Below, piece by piece: positions 17,496-24,006 of a stretch of DNA of 33,805 nt. The stretch comes from Streptomyces sp. NRRL WC-3549. Its GTDB lineage: Bacteria; Actinomycetota; Actinomycetes; Streptomycetales; Streptomycetaceae. A program made the translations under genes and the position numbers. The number at the start of each line of letters is the position of its first letter. Position 1 is the stretch's first letter. The stretch is taken from positions 169,305-203,109 of the forward strand of contig NZ_KL585381.1 of NCBI RefSeq assembly GCF_000721935.1. The letters are read 5' to 3'. Under the pieces are notes generated by a model. That model made no database searches. It worked only from the letters and a program-made list of their open reading frames with translations, and was not told the origin of the DNA.

Positions 17496-17531
17496 GAGAA
17501 GGGCCGCACCCCCTGGGGTGCGGCCCTTCTC
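17496..17531. terminator. Bidirectional terminator between the MATE gene and rplI
   Basis: Two 17-bp perfect arms, 17496-17512 and 17515-17531 (GAGAAGGGCCGCACCCC and its complement), with CT at the tip. It lies between the convergent MATE and rplI genes, 22 bp from the rplI stop. Confidence 0.88.
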
Positions 17532-17553
17532 TCAGCTCTGCCGAGCTGCGCCC

Positions 17554-18000
17554 TTAGGCGGCAACGACCTCGATACCGAGCTTCGCGGCGACCTCGGGGT
17601 GCAGACGGACGGACACCTGGTGCCCGCCCAGCGTCTTGATCGGCGAACCGAGCTCGACGCGACGCTTGTCGACGTCCGGGCCACCCGCGGACTTGATCGC
17701 CGAAGCGATGTCGGCCGGGGTGACGGAGCCGAAGAGACGGCCGGCGTCGCCGGAGCGAACAGCCAGACGAACCTTGACGGCCTCGAGCTTGGCCTTGATC
17801 TCGTTGGCCTGCTCGATCGTCGCGATCTCGTGAATCTTGCGGGCGCGGCGGATCTGCGCCACGTCCTTCTCGCCACCCTTGGTCCAGCGGATGGCGAAGC
17901 CACGCGGAACCAGGTAGTTGCGGGCGTACCCGTCCTTGACGTCCACGACGTCGCCGGCGGCACCGAGGCCAGTGACCTCGTGGGTGAGGATGATCTTCAT
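17554..18000 (-). CDS. rplI: 50S ribosomal protein L9 (bL9)
   Basis: 148 aa. bL9 is the elongated two-domain protein at the base of the L1 stalk. The N-domain [20 protein letters not shown] and the signature [17 protein letters not shown] are canonical. A connecting helix and the C-domain ([24 protein letters not shown]) complete it. It is the last gene of the rpsF-ssb-rpsR-rplI operon, 18 bp after rpsR, and ends at a strong bidirectional terminator. Confidence 0.98.
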   Translation of the reverse strand: MKIILTHEVTGLGAAGDVVDVKDGYARNYLVPRGFAIRWTKGGEKDVAQIRRARKIHEIATIEQANEIKAKLEAVKVRLAVRSGDAGRLFGSVTPADIASAIKSAGGPDVDKRRVELGSPIKTLGGHQVSVRLHPEVAAKLGIEVVAA

Positions 18001-18018
18001 GATTCGGTCACCCTTCCC

Positions 18019-18255
18019 TTATCGCGCGGTGGACGTGTAGGGCAGCAGCGCCATCTCACGGCTGTTCTTGACTGCCGTGGCGACGTCACGCTGGTGCTGC
18101 GTGCAGTTGCCGGTGACGCGGCGGGCACGGATCTTGCCACGGTCGGAAATGAACTTCCGCAGCATGTTCGTGTCCTTGTAGTCCACGTACTGGGTCTTGT
18201 CCTTGCAGAAAGCGCAGACCTTCTTCTTAGGCTTGCGCACAGGCGGCTTCGCCAT
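18019..18255 (-). CDS. rpsR: 30S ribosomal protein S18 (bS18), zinc-binding C+ form
   Basis: 78 aa. bS18 binds 16S rRNA with S6 on the platform. It retains Cys14-x-x-Cys17 (VCAFCKDK) and Cys51-x-x-His54 (NCTQHQ), the zinc-ribbon ligands of the C+ type. Many actinomycetes also have a Zur-controlled C- paralogue elsewhere; this one is the housekeeping copy by its operon position. The core [15 protein letters not shown] is canonical. It lies between ssb (43 bp upstream) and rplI. Confidence 0.98.
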   Translation of the reverse strand: MAKPPVRKPKKKVCAFCKDKTQYVDYKDTNMLRKFISDRGKIRARRVTGNCTQHQRDVATAVKNSREMALLPYTSTAR

Positions 18256-18298
18256 GGTGTTTCTCCTGTGTGATCAAGAAGTGGGGGTACGAGCAGCC

Positions 18299-18898
18299 CT
18301 AGAAGGGAGGCTCGTCCGAGTAGCCGCCGCCGGAACCGCCGGAGCTTCCGCCCCAGCTTCCGCCGCCACCCTGCTGGCCGCCGCCCTGCTGACCGCCGGC
18401 CGAACCGCCGGTGGCCCAGGGGTCGTCCGCCGGAGCGCCGCCGCCCTGCTGACCGCCGCCGCCGGGACCGCCGCCCCAGTTGCCGCCGCCCTGCTGGCCG
18501 CCGTAGCCGCCCTGGCCGCCCTGACCACCGCGACCGGTGGTCTTGGTGACCTTGGCCGTGGCGTTCTTGAGGCTGGGGCCGACTTCCTCGACGTCCAGCT
18601 CGTAGACCGTGCGCTTGACGCCCTCGCGGTCCTCGTAGGACCGCTGCTTCAGTCGGCCCTGCACGACGACACGCATGCCGCGCGTGAGCGACTCGGCGAC
18701 GTTCTCCGCCGCCTGACGCCAGACCGAGCAGGTGAGGAACAGGCCTTCGCCGTCCTTCCACTCATTGGTCTGCCGGTCGAAGATGCGGGGAGTGGACGCG
18801 ACACGGAACTTCGCGACCGCCGCACCGGACGGGGTGAAGCGCAGCTCGGGGTCGTCGACGAGATTGCCGACGACCGTGATGACGGTCTCGCCTGCCAT
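18299..18898 (-). CDS. ssb: Single-stranded DNA-binding protein
   Basis: 199 aa. The N-terminal OB fold (about residues 1-110) starts [20 protein letters not shown] and includes [19 protein letters not shown] Gly/Gln-rich disordered linker (about 120-190), built from repeated GGQQGGG and GGGSWGG elements, follows. The acidic tip ends DEPPF, the partner-protein docking tail. The operon position between rpsF and rpsR marks it as the principal SsbA; Streptomyces usually has a second paralogue elsewhere that lacks this tail. 72 bp separate it from rpsF. Confidence 0.98.
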   Translation of the reverse strand: MAGETVITVVGNLVDDPELRFTPSGAAVAKFRVASTPRIFDRQTNEWKDGEGLFLTCSVWRQAAENVAESLTRGMRVVVQGRLKQRSYEDREGVKRTVYELDVEEVGPSLKNATAKVTKTTGRGGQGGQGGYGGQQGGGNWGGGPGGGGQQGGGAPADDPWATGGSAGGQQGGGQQGGGGSWGGSSGGSGGGYSDEPPF

Positions 18899-18970
18899 GG
18901 GTGAACCTCTCGGCGGGATTTTTCTTCTGGCTGCTTGCTACTCGAACCCGATGGCCGCTGAGCTGGAAGC

Positions 18971-19261
18971 TCAGTGGGCCTCGGGACGGAGGACCTTGGT
19001 CCGGAGGACCGACTCGTTCAGGTTCATCTGTCGGTCGAGCTCCTTGACGACTGCGGGCTCGGCCTGCAGGTCGATGACCGAGTAGATGCCCTCGGGCTTC
19101 TTCTTGATCTCGTAAGAGAGACGACGACGGCCCCAGGTGTCGACCTTCTCGACCTTTCCGTTGCCCTCACGGACGACGGAGAGGAAGTTCTCGATCAGCG
19201 GGGAGACAGCTCGCTCCTCGAGATCGGGGTCGAGGATGACCATCACCTCGTAGTGACGCAT
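18971..19261 (-). CDS. rpsF: 30S ribosomal protein S6 (bS6)
   Basis: 96 aa from the ATG at 19261. A very strong Shine-Dalgarno (AAAGGAGGT) lies 10 nt upstream, so the longer in-frame N-terminus that can be read is not used. [37 protein letters not shown] and [18 protein letters not shown] are canonical bS6. It is first in the leftward operon rpsF-ssb-rpsR-rplI. The leader directly upstream can fold so that the Shine-Dalgarno is paired. Confidence 0.98.
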   Translation of the reverse strand: MRHYEVMVILDPDLEERAVSPLIENFLSVVREGNGKVEKVDTWGRRRLSYEIKKKPEGIYSVIDLQAEPAVVKELDRQMNLNESVLRTKVLRPEAH

Positions 19262-19271
19262 GTGGAACCCA

Positions 19272-19314
19272 CCTCCTTTGGACTCAGCGGCCACGGTCGT
19301 TCCGTGGCAGGAGG
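19272..19314 (-). promoter_or_regulatory. Candidate S6:S18 autoregulatory leader of the rpsF operon
   Basis: On the minus strand the leader reads CCTCCT (19314-19309), GCCACGG, loop AACGA, CCGTGGC, a 12-nt bulge starting CGCTGAG, then AGGAGG (19277-19272), which is the rpsF Shine-Dalgarno. A 7-bp hairpin thus stacks directly on a 6-bp helix that hides the Shine-Dalgarno, with a one-sided bulge and a CCG at the junction. The S6:S18 complex is known to bind a CCG-containing bulged stem in rpsF leaders of other bacteria, where it represses the operon. Identity with that motif is inferred from architecture only. Confidence 0.5.
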
Positions 19315-19545
19315 GTCGTGATGCGTGAGCAACAGTGTTCCCGAGTAAAACAGCCGCCACTGACAACGCCCTTCTCATGAGTCGAAGGAGATCGTCGGGC
19401 CGGCTTCGGGCAGACACCGGTGCAGACCGTACAGAGTACCCGCAGACCGGCTTCCGGTTGAAATCCGGTGTTCAGGGCGCACAATCGAGACAGATGCGGT
19501 GTGAGAGGCGCTACATTGCCCGCCCTTTCGGCCAGGAGGTGCTCC

Positions 19546-19902
19546 ATGGCACAGACAGTCCGATCCGCCGGCAGCCGGTCCGCTCCCAGCCACGTGGCCA
19601 ACGCCCGCCCGGCCACCGGTTCCCTCTTCGCGACGGACGGCAGGCCACACCCCGTGCAGGAAGTACTGATGGTGGTGACCGGGGTACTCGGGGTGCTCGC
19701 GTTCGTGTCGGCCATGTTCCACAACCTCCACCTGCTCAGCTCCTGGGCCGGGCTGGCCGGGCTGCTGACCGGCGCCTACGGGCAGTACATCTCCAAGACG
19801 ACCTGGCAGCGGTTCGCCTTCATCATGGGGATCGGATCGTCCGGAGTCGGTTTCCTGCTCGGCATGGCACACGGCGGCCTCTTCGGCGGTGTGATCACCT
19901 GA
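19546..19902 (+). CDS. Small conserved membrane protein, function unknown
   Basis: 118 aa from the ATG at 19546, which has an excellent Shine-Dalgarno (AGGAGG, spacing about 8). A hydrophilic N-terminus of about 38 residues precedes three hydrophobic segments (about 43-62, 66-80 and 91-113). WAGLAGLLTGAYGQYISKTT lies between the second and third. I do not recognise a named domain; the position between rpsF and femX is conserved in streptomycetes as far as I recall. It is divergent from rpsF and is followed by a strong terminator hairpin, so it is likely monocistronic. Confidence 0.75.
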   Translation: MAQTVRSAGSRSAPSHVANARPATGSLFATDGRPHPVQEVLMVVTGVLGVLAFVSAMFHNLHLLSSWAGLAGLLTGAYGQYISKTTWQRFAFIMGIGSSGVGFLLGMAHGGLFGGVIT

Positions 19903-19970
19903 CCGGCAGAGCGGTGGCCGGGCCGATCGGCCCTCCGCCCCGCGCTCCCGCGGGCGATCGCCGCACGGCA

Positions 19971-20009
19971 GGCGCCCGGTCCGGCCCCCCAGGGGCCGGG
20001 CCGGGCGCC
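19971..20009 (+). terminator. Terminator downstream of the small membrane protein gene
   Basis: 18-bp arms 19971-19988 and 19992-20009 with one T-G wobble and a CCA tip, starting GGCGCCCGG and ending CCGGGCGCC. It is 68 bp after the upstream stop and 77 bp before femX. Confidence 0.8.
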
Positions 20010-20086
20010 GCTCGGTCACAGTAGGCTTCGGCGCGAGAGCCGGAGCCCCTGACCGATGGGGACACACCTGCCGAGGAGCGCCCCGC

Positions 20087-21205
20087 ATGAGCCTGACCCT
20101 GAGGACCATCAGCCGAGAGCAGCATCTGGCGTACATCCAGAGCCTCCCCTCGGCCAGTCACTGCCAGGTCCCGGCGTGGGCGGACGTGAAGACCGAATGG
20201 CGCTCGGAGAGCCTCGGCTGGTTCGACAAGTCCGGCGAGATCGTCGGCGCCGGGCTGGTGCTGTACCGCCAGCTGCCCAAGATCAAGCGCTACCTCGCCT
20301 ATCTCCCCGAGGGCCCGGTCATCAACTGGTACGCCCCGAACCTGGACGACTGGCTCCAGCCGATGCTCGCGCACCTCAAGCAGCAGGGTGCCTTCTCGGT
20401 GAAGATGGGCCCGCCCGTGGTCATCCGCCGCTGGGACGCGGCCGCCATCAAGGCGGGCATCCAGGACCCCGAGGTCAAGCGGCTGCGCGACGTCGAGGCC
20501 ACCCACATCGAGCCGCGGGCCTTCGAGGTCTCCGACCGGCTGAGGAAGATGGGCTGGCAGCAGGGCGAGGACGGCGGCGCCGGATTCGGTGACGTACAGC
20601 CCCGTTACGTCTTCCAGGTCCCGCTCGCCAACCGGTCCCTGGAAGACGTGCTCAAGGGCTTCAACCAGCTCTGGCGCCGCAACATCAAGAAGGCCGACAA
20701 GGCCGGCGTCGAGGTCGTCCAGGGCGGCTACGAAGACCTGGCCGAGTGGCAGCGGCTCTACGAGATCACCGCCGTGCGTGACCACTTCCGCCCGCGCCCG
20801 CTCTCGTACTTCCAGCGCATGTGGACGGTCCTCAACACGGAGGACCCCAACCGCATGCGGCTGTACTTCGCCCGGCACAACGGCGTGAACCTCTCCGCCG
20901 CCACGATGCTCGTGGTCGGAGGGCACGTCTGGTACTCGTACGGCGCCTCCGACAACATCGGGCGTGAGGTCAGGCCGTCGAACGCCATGCAGTGGCGCAT
21001 GCTCCGCGACTCGTACGCGATGGGCGCGACCGTCTACGACCTGCGTGGCATCAGCGACTCCCTGGACGAGACCGATCACCTGTTCGGTCTGATCCAGTTC
21101 AAGGTCGGCACGGGCGGGGAAGCCGTCGAGTACGTCGGCGAGTGGGACTTCCCCCTCAACAAGCTGCTCCACAAGGCGCTCGACATGTATATGTCCCGTC
21201 GCTGA
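20087..21205 (+). CDS. femX: FemX-type peptidoglycan interpeptide-bridge aminoacyltransferase
   Basis: 372 aa. FemAB-family enzymes take an amino acid from aminoacyl-tRNA and attach it to the side chain of lipid-II stem peptide. In S. coelicolor FemX is the essential enzyme for the Gly branch on LL-diaminopimelate. Two GNAT-like domains are visible. Characteristic stretches are YLAYLPEGPVINWYAPNLDDW, FNQLWRRNIKKADKAGVEVV (the positively charged helix), YSYGASDNIGREVRPSNAMQ and VYDLRGISDSLDETDHLFGL near the C-terminus. It ends MYMSRR. The alanine-racemase-like gene starts 65 bp downstream on the same strand, suggesting one transcript. A VanK-type resistance paralogue is less likely, given the housekeeping context and absence of van genes. 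Confidence 0.93.
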   Translation: MSLTLRTISREQHLAYIQSLPSASHCQVPAWADVKTEWRSESLGWFDKSGEIVGAGLVLYRQLPKIKRYLAYLPEGPVINWYAPNLDDWLQPMLAHLKQQGAFSVKMGPPVVIRRWDAAAIKAGIQDPEVKRLRDVEATHIEPRAFEVSDRLRKMGWQQGEDGGAGFGDVQPRYVFQVPLANRSLEDVLKGFNQLWRRNIKKADKAGVEVVQGGYEDLAEWQRLYEITAVRDHFRPRPLSYFQRMWTVLNTEDPNRMRLYFARHNGVNLSAATMLVVGGHVWYSYGASDNIGREVRPSNAMQWRMLRDSYAMGATVYDLRGISDSLDETDHLFGLIQFKVGTGGEAVEYVGEWDFPLNKLLHKALDMYMSRR

Positions 21206-21270
21206 CCCCCTTCCCTCCCGCTCCTCCCCTCGAACTCCACCGCAGCCACCAGAAAGGTTCCGGGCCGGCC

Positions 21271-22302
21271 ATGGCGCTCTCCCTCTACGTCGACACCGCG
21301 CGCTGGCGGGCGCACCACACGTCCGTGCTCGACCAGTTCCCCGGGCTCGTCCCCGTCTGCAAGGGCAACGGGTACGGCTTCGGGCACGAACGGCTGGCCG
21401 AGGAGACCATCCGTTTCGGCTCCGACATCCTGGCCGTCGGCACCACGTACGAGGCCGCCCGGATCAAGGACTGGTTCAGCGGCGACCTGCTGGTGCTCAC
21501 GCCCTTCCGGCGGGGCGAGGAGCCGGTACCGCTGCCCGACCGCGTGGTCCGTTCGGTCTCCTCGGTGGACGGCGTGCACGCCCTGGTGGGCGCCCGGGTC
21601 GTCATCGAGTGCATGAGCTCGATGAAGCGCCACGGTGTCAAGGAGGAGGAGCTCGGCCAGCTGCACGCGGCGATCGAGGACGTGCGCCTCGAAGGGTTCG
21701 CCCTGCACCTCCCGCTGGACCGCACGGACGGCTCGGACGCGGTCGAGGAGGTCATCGCGTGGATGGACCGCCTGCGTGCCGCGCGGCTGCCCCTGCACAC
21801 CATGTTCGTCAGCCACCTGCGGGCCGAGGAGCTGGCACGGCTCCAGCAGCAGTTCCCGCAGACCCGTTTCCGCGCCCGCATCGGCACCCGCCTCTGGCTC
21901 GGCGACCACGAGGCGACGGAGTACCGCGGCGCGGTCCTCGACGTCACGCCGGTCGTCAAGGGGGACCGGTTCGGCTACCGGCAGCAGAAGGCCGCCTCCG
22001 ACGGCTGGCTGGTGGTCGTCGCGGGCGGTACCTCGCACGGTGTCGGCCTGGAGGCCCCCAAGGCGCTGCACGGGGTGATGCCGCGCGCCAAGGGCGTCGC
22101 ACGCGCCGGCCTGGCCACGGTCAACCGCAATCTTTCGCCGTTCGTCTGGGCGGGTAAGCAGCGCTGGTTCGCCGAGCCGCCGCACATGCAGGTGTCGATC
22201 CTGTTCGTCCCCTCGGACGCTCAGGAGCCGAGGGTCGGTGACGAGCTGGTTGCCCACCTGCGCCACACCACCACCCAGTTCGACCGCCTGGTGGACCGCT
22301 AG
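21271..22302 (+). CDS. Alanine-racemase-like fold-III PLP protein
   Basis: 343 aa from the ATG at 21271, with AGAAAGG upstream. The N-terminal TIM barrel resembles alanine racemase. VCKGNGYGFGHERLAEE supplies the putative Schiff-base Lys31, CMSSMKRHGV corresponds to the racemase GMxRxG segment, and RIGTRLWLGD to the phosphate-region end of the barrel. A shortened, divergent C-terminal part has DRFGYRQQ where Alr has its catalytic tyrosine region, but lacks the PIGYADG motif. Whether it racemises alanine is doubtful. Its tight placement behind femX suggests a role in peptidoglycan precursor metabolism or tRNA-linked amino-acid supply. A free-standing alr normally occurs elsewhere in streptomycetes. 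Confidence 0.8.
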   Translation: MALSLYVDTARWRAHHTSVLDQFPGLVPVCKGNGYGFGHERLAEETIRFGSDILAVGTTYEAARIKDWFSGDLLVLTPFRRGEEPVPLPDRVVRSVSSVDGVHALVGARVVIECMSSMKRHGVKEEELGQLHAAIEDVRLEGFALHLPLDRTDGSDAVEEVIAWMDRLRAARLPLHTMFVSHLRAEELARLQQQFPQTRFRARIGTRLWLGDHEATEYRGAVLDVTPVVKGDRFGYRQQKAASDGWLVVVAGGTSHGVGLEAPKALHGVMPRAKGVARAGLATVNRNLSPFVWAGKQRWFAEPPHMQVSILFVPSDAQEPRVGDELVAHLRHTTTQFDRLVDR

Positions 22303-22329
22303 TCCCGCCCTGCCGCTCAGGACGGGACT
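22301..22329. terminator. Stem-loop between convergent PLP and GT87 genes
   Basis: Outer arms AGTCCCG (22301-22307) and CGGGACT (22323-22329) with an inner CCTG/CAGG pairing. It starts on the last two bases of the upstream stop codon. A 14-bp direct repeat (CCCTGCCGCTCAGG) covers part of it and recurs at 22334-22347. Confidence 0.55.
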
Positions 22330-22342
22330 CCCTCCCTGCCGC

Positions 22343-23848
22343 TCAGGGCGCGGACGGCCCGTCCGCCGTGTCCCCCTCCACCCGCGGTCGTTCGGCCGCG
22401 GGTGTCCCGTGTCCGGCGGGGTGCTGCCCGAGCCCGGCGAGTGCCACCGTGTCCGGGGCCTCGTCGAGCACTCCGCCCGACGGGTCGTCCGAGCCGTCAC
22501 GCCGCACCGGGTCGCGCTCGGGCATCAGGACGTCCCGGACGACCACGGCGCACAGGTACAGCGTCCCCAGCAGATGCAGGGCGATCGCGACCTGGTAGCC
22601 CTCCTGCGGGAGCCCCTGGTGCTTGTCACCACTCGTCGTGTACGCGAGGTACATCCAGATCCCCAGGAAGTACAGGACCTCGCAGGCCTGCCAGATCAGG
22701 AAGTCCCGCCAGCGCGGCCGGGCCAGTGCGGCGAGCGGGATCAGCCACAGCACGTACTGCGGCGAGTAGACCTTGTTGGTCAGGACGAAGGCGGCCACCA
22801 CCAGGAACACCAGCTGGGCGAAGCGCGGCCGGTGGCGGGCGCTCAGCGCCAGCCCGGCGATCCCTGCGCACAGCACGATCATCAGGAGCACCGAGGCCGT
22901 GTTCACGGTGGAGACGTCGATGGGCCTGCCGGTGCGCTGGGTGATGAGCAGCCAGAACGAGCCGTAGTCGATCTGCCGTTCCTGACTGAAGGTGTAGAAC
23001 TTCTTCCACCCCTCGGGGGCCACGAGCATGACCGGCACGTTCACCACCAGCCACGCGGCCACCGCCCCGAACAGCGCCCTGCCGAAGTCGCGCAGCCTCC
23101 CCGCCCGCAGGCACAGGACGAGCAGGGGGCCCAGCAGCAGTACGGGGTAGAGCTTGGCCGCCGTCGCCAGGCCGATGAGGATGCCGAAGGCGATCGCCCG
23201 CCCGCGTGACCACATGAGCATCGCCGCCGCGGTCAGCGCGACGGCGAACAGGTCCCAGTTGATCGTCGCCGTGAGGGCGAACGCCGGGGCCAGGGCGACC
23301 AGCAGGCCGTCCCACGGCCGGTTCCGGTGCGTCCGGGCCACGCAGACGACGATGACCACGGCGCAGATCATGAGCATGCCCGCGTTGACCATCCAGTACA
23401 TCTGCTCGCGCTGCTGCATGGGGTCCGAGTCGGGCGTCAGTGTCAGCCAGGACGCGACCTGCATGAACAGCCCGGTGAGCACCGGGTACTCCAGGTAGGC
23501 CATGTCCCCGTTGAGCCGGTCGGCGTACGGCACCAGGCCGTCGGCGAAGCCCCGGCCGACGTAGAGGTGCGGGATGTCGGAGTAGCAGGCGTGCGTGTAC
23601 TGCGAACTGGCCCCCTGGAACCACGCCCAGTCGTAACAGGGGATCTTCTGCACCATGCCGAGGGCGAACATCCCGATCGCCACGAGCACCAGGACGCGCA
23701 CCGGTGTGAGCGGCCCGGTCCCGACGCGCGCCCAGCGCCCCAGCGGGCCGCCGATCAGCTCGCTGCCGGCCGCCGCGACCTCGTCCTGCTGCGTCGGCCG
23801 GACCACCGGCCGGTCCTGGTGCACGCTCGTGTCCTGTGGGCTTGGCAT
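22343..23848 (-). CDS. GT87-family (GT-C) membrane mannosyltransferase-like protein
   Basis: 501 aa from the ATG at 23848 (MPSPQDTSVHQD); another in-frame ATG lies 9 nt upstream, and AGGA spacing favours 23848. About 10-12 membrane helices follow a hydrophilic N-terminus. After the first helix a periplasmic loop reads QKIPCYDWAWFQGAS through CYSDIPHLYVGRGFADGLVPY and GDMAYLEYPVLTG, with the Asp/Glu residues expected of GT-C enzymes. RAGRLRDFGRALFGA and NKVYSPQYVLWLIPL are typical of GT87 (PF09594, PimE relatives), which use polyprenyl-phosphate-mannose outside the membrane. The acceptor is unknown, perhaps a lipid or cell-wall glycan. It follows the PBP gene on the same strand, across a terminator. 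Confidence 0.88.
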   Translation of the reverse strand: MPSPQDTSVHQDRPVVRPTQQDEVAAAGSELIGGPLGRWARVGTGPLTPVRVLVLVAIGMFALGMVQKIPCYDWAWFQGASSQYTHACYSDIPHLYVGRGFADGLVPYADRLNGDMAYLEYPVLTGLFMQVASWLTLTPDSDPMQQREQMYWMVNAGMLMICAVVIVVCVARTHRNRPWDGLLVALAPAFALTATINWDLFAVALTAAAMLMWSRGRAIAFGILIGLATAAKLYPVLLLGPLLVLCLRAGRLRDFGRALFGAVAAWLVVNVPVMLVAPEGWKKFYTFSQERQIDYGSFWLLITQRTGRPIDVSTVNTASVLLMIVLCAGIAGLALSARHRPRFAQLVFLVVAAFVLTNKVYSPQYVLWLIPLAALARPRWRDFLIWQACEVLYFLGIWMYLAYTTSGDKHQGLPQEGYQVAIALHLLGTLYLCAVVVRDVLMPERDPVRRDGSDDPSGGVLDEAPDTVALAGLGQHPAGHGTPAAERPRVEGDTADGPSAP

Positions 23849-23875
23849 GGGGCACATCCTGCCGTACGGCGCTGT

Positions 23876-23910
23876 GTGCGGGGCTCGGACCGGGTGCGGG
23901 GCTCGGACCG
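23876..23910. repeat. 17-bp direct repeat upstream of the GT87 gene
   Basis: GTGCGGGGCTCGGACCG occurs at 23876-23892 and 23894-23910, one base apart. It lies in the region where the GT87 promoter should be. Confidence 0.85.
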
Positions 23911-23925
23911 TGTCCGGGACCGAAA

Positions 23926-23960
23926 GGGCCCGCCGGCACCTGGGTGGTGCCGGCGGGCCC
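23926..23960 (-). terminator. Terminator downstream of the class A PBP gene
   Basis: Perfect 15-bp arms (23926-23940 and 23946-23960, GGGCCCGCCGGCACC and its complement) around a 5-nt loop. A short TTT follows on the minus strand. It lies 46 bp after the PBP stop. Confidence 0.88.
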
Positions 23961-24006
23961 GTGTCACGCGTTCCGGTGGGCCCCCCGCGGGGCCCTGCGC
24001 CGGTGG

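Noticed and set aside
18310..18535. Short repeats in the 3' part of ssb
   Set aside because: They encode the Gly/Gln-rich linker normal for actinobacterial SSB; not a separate repeat element.
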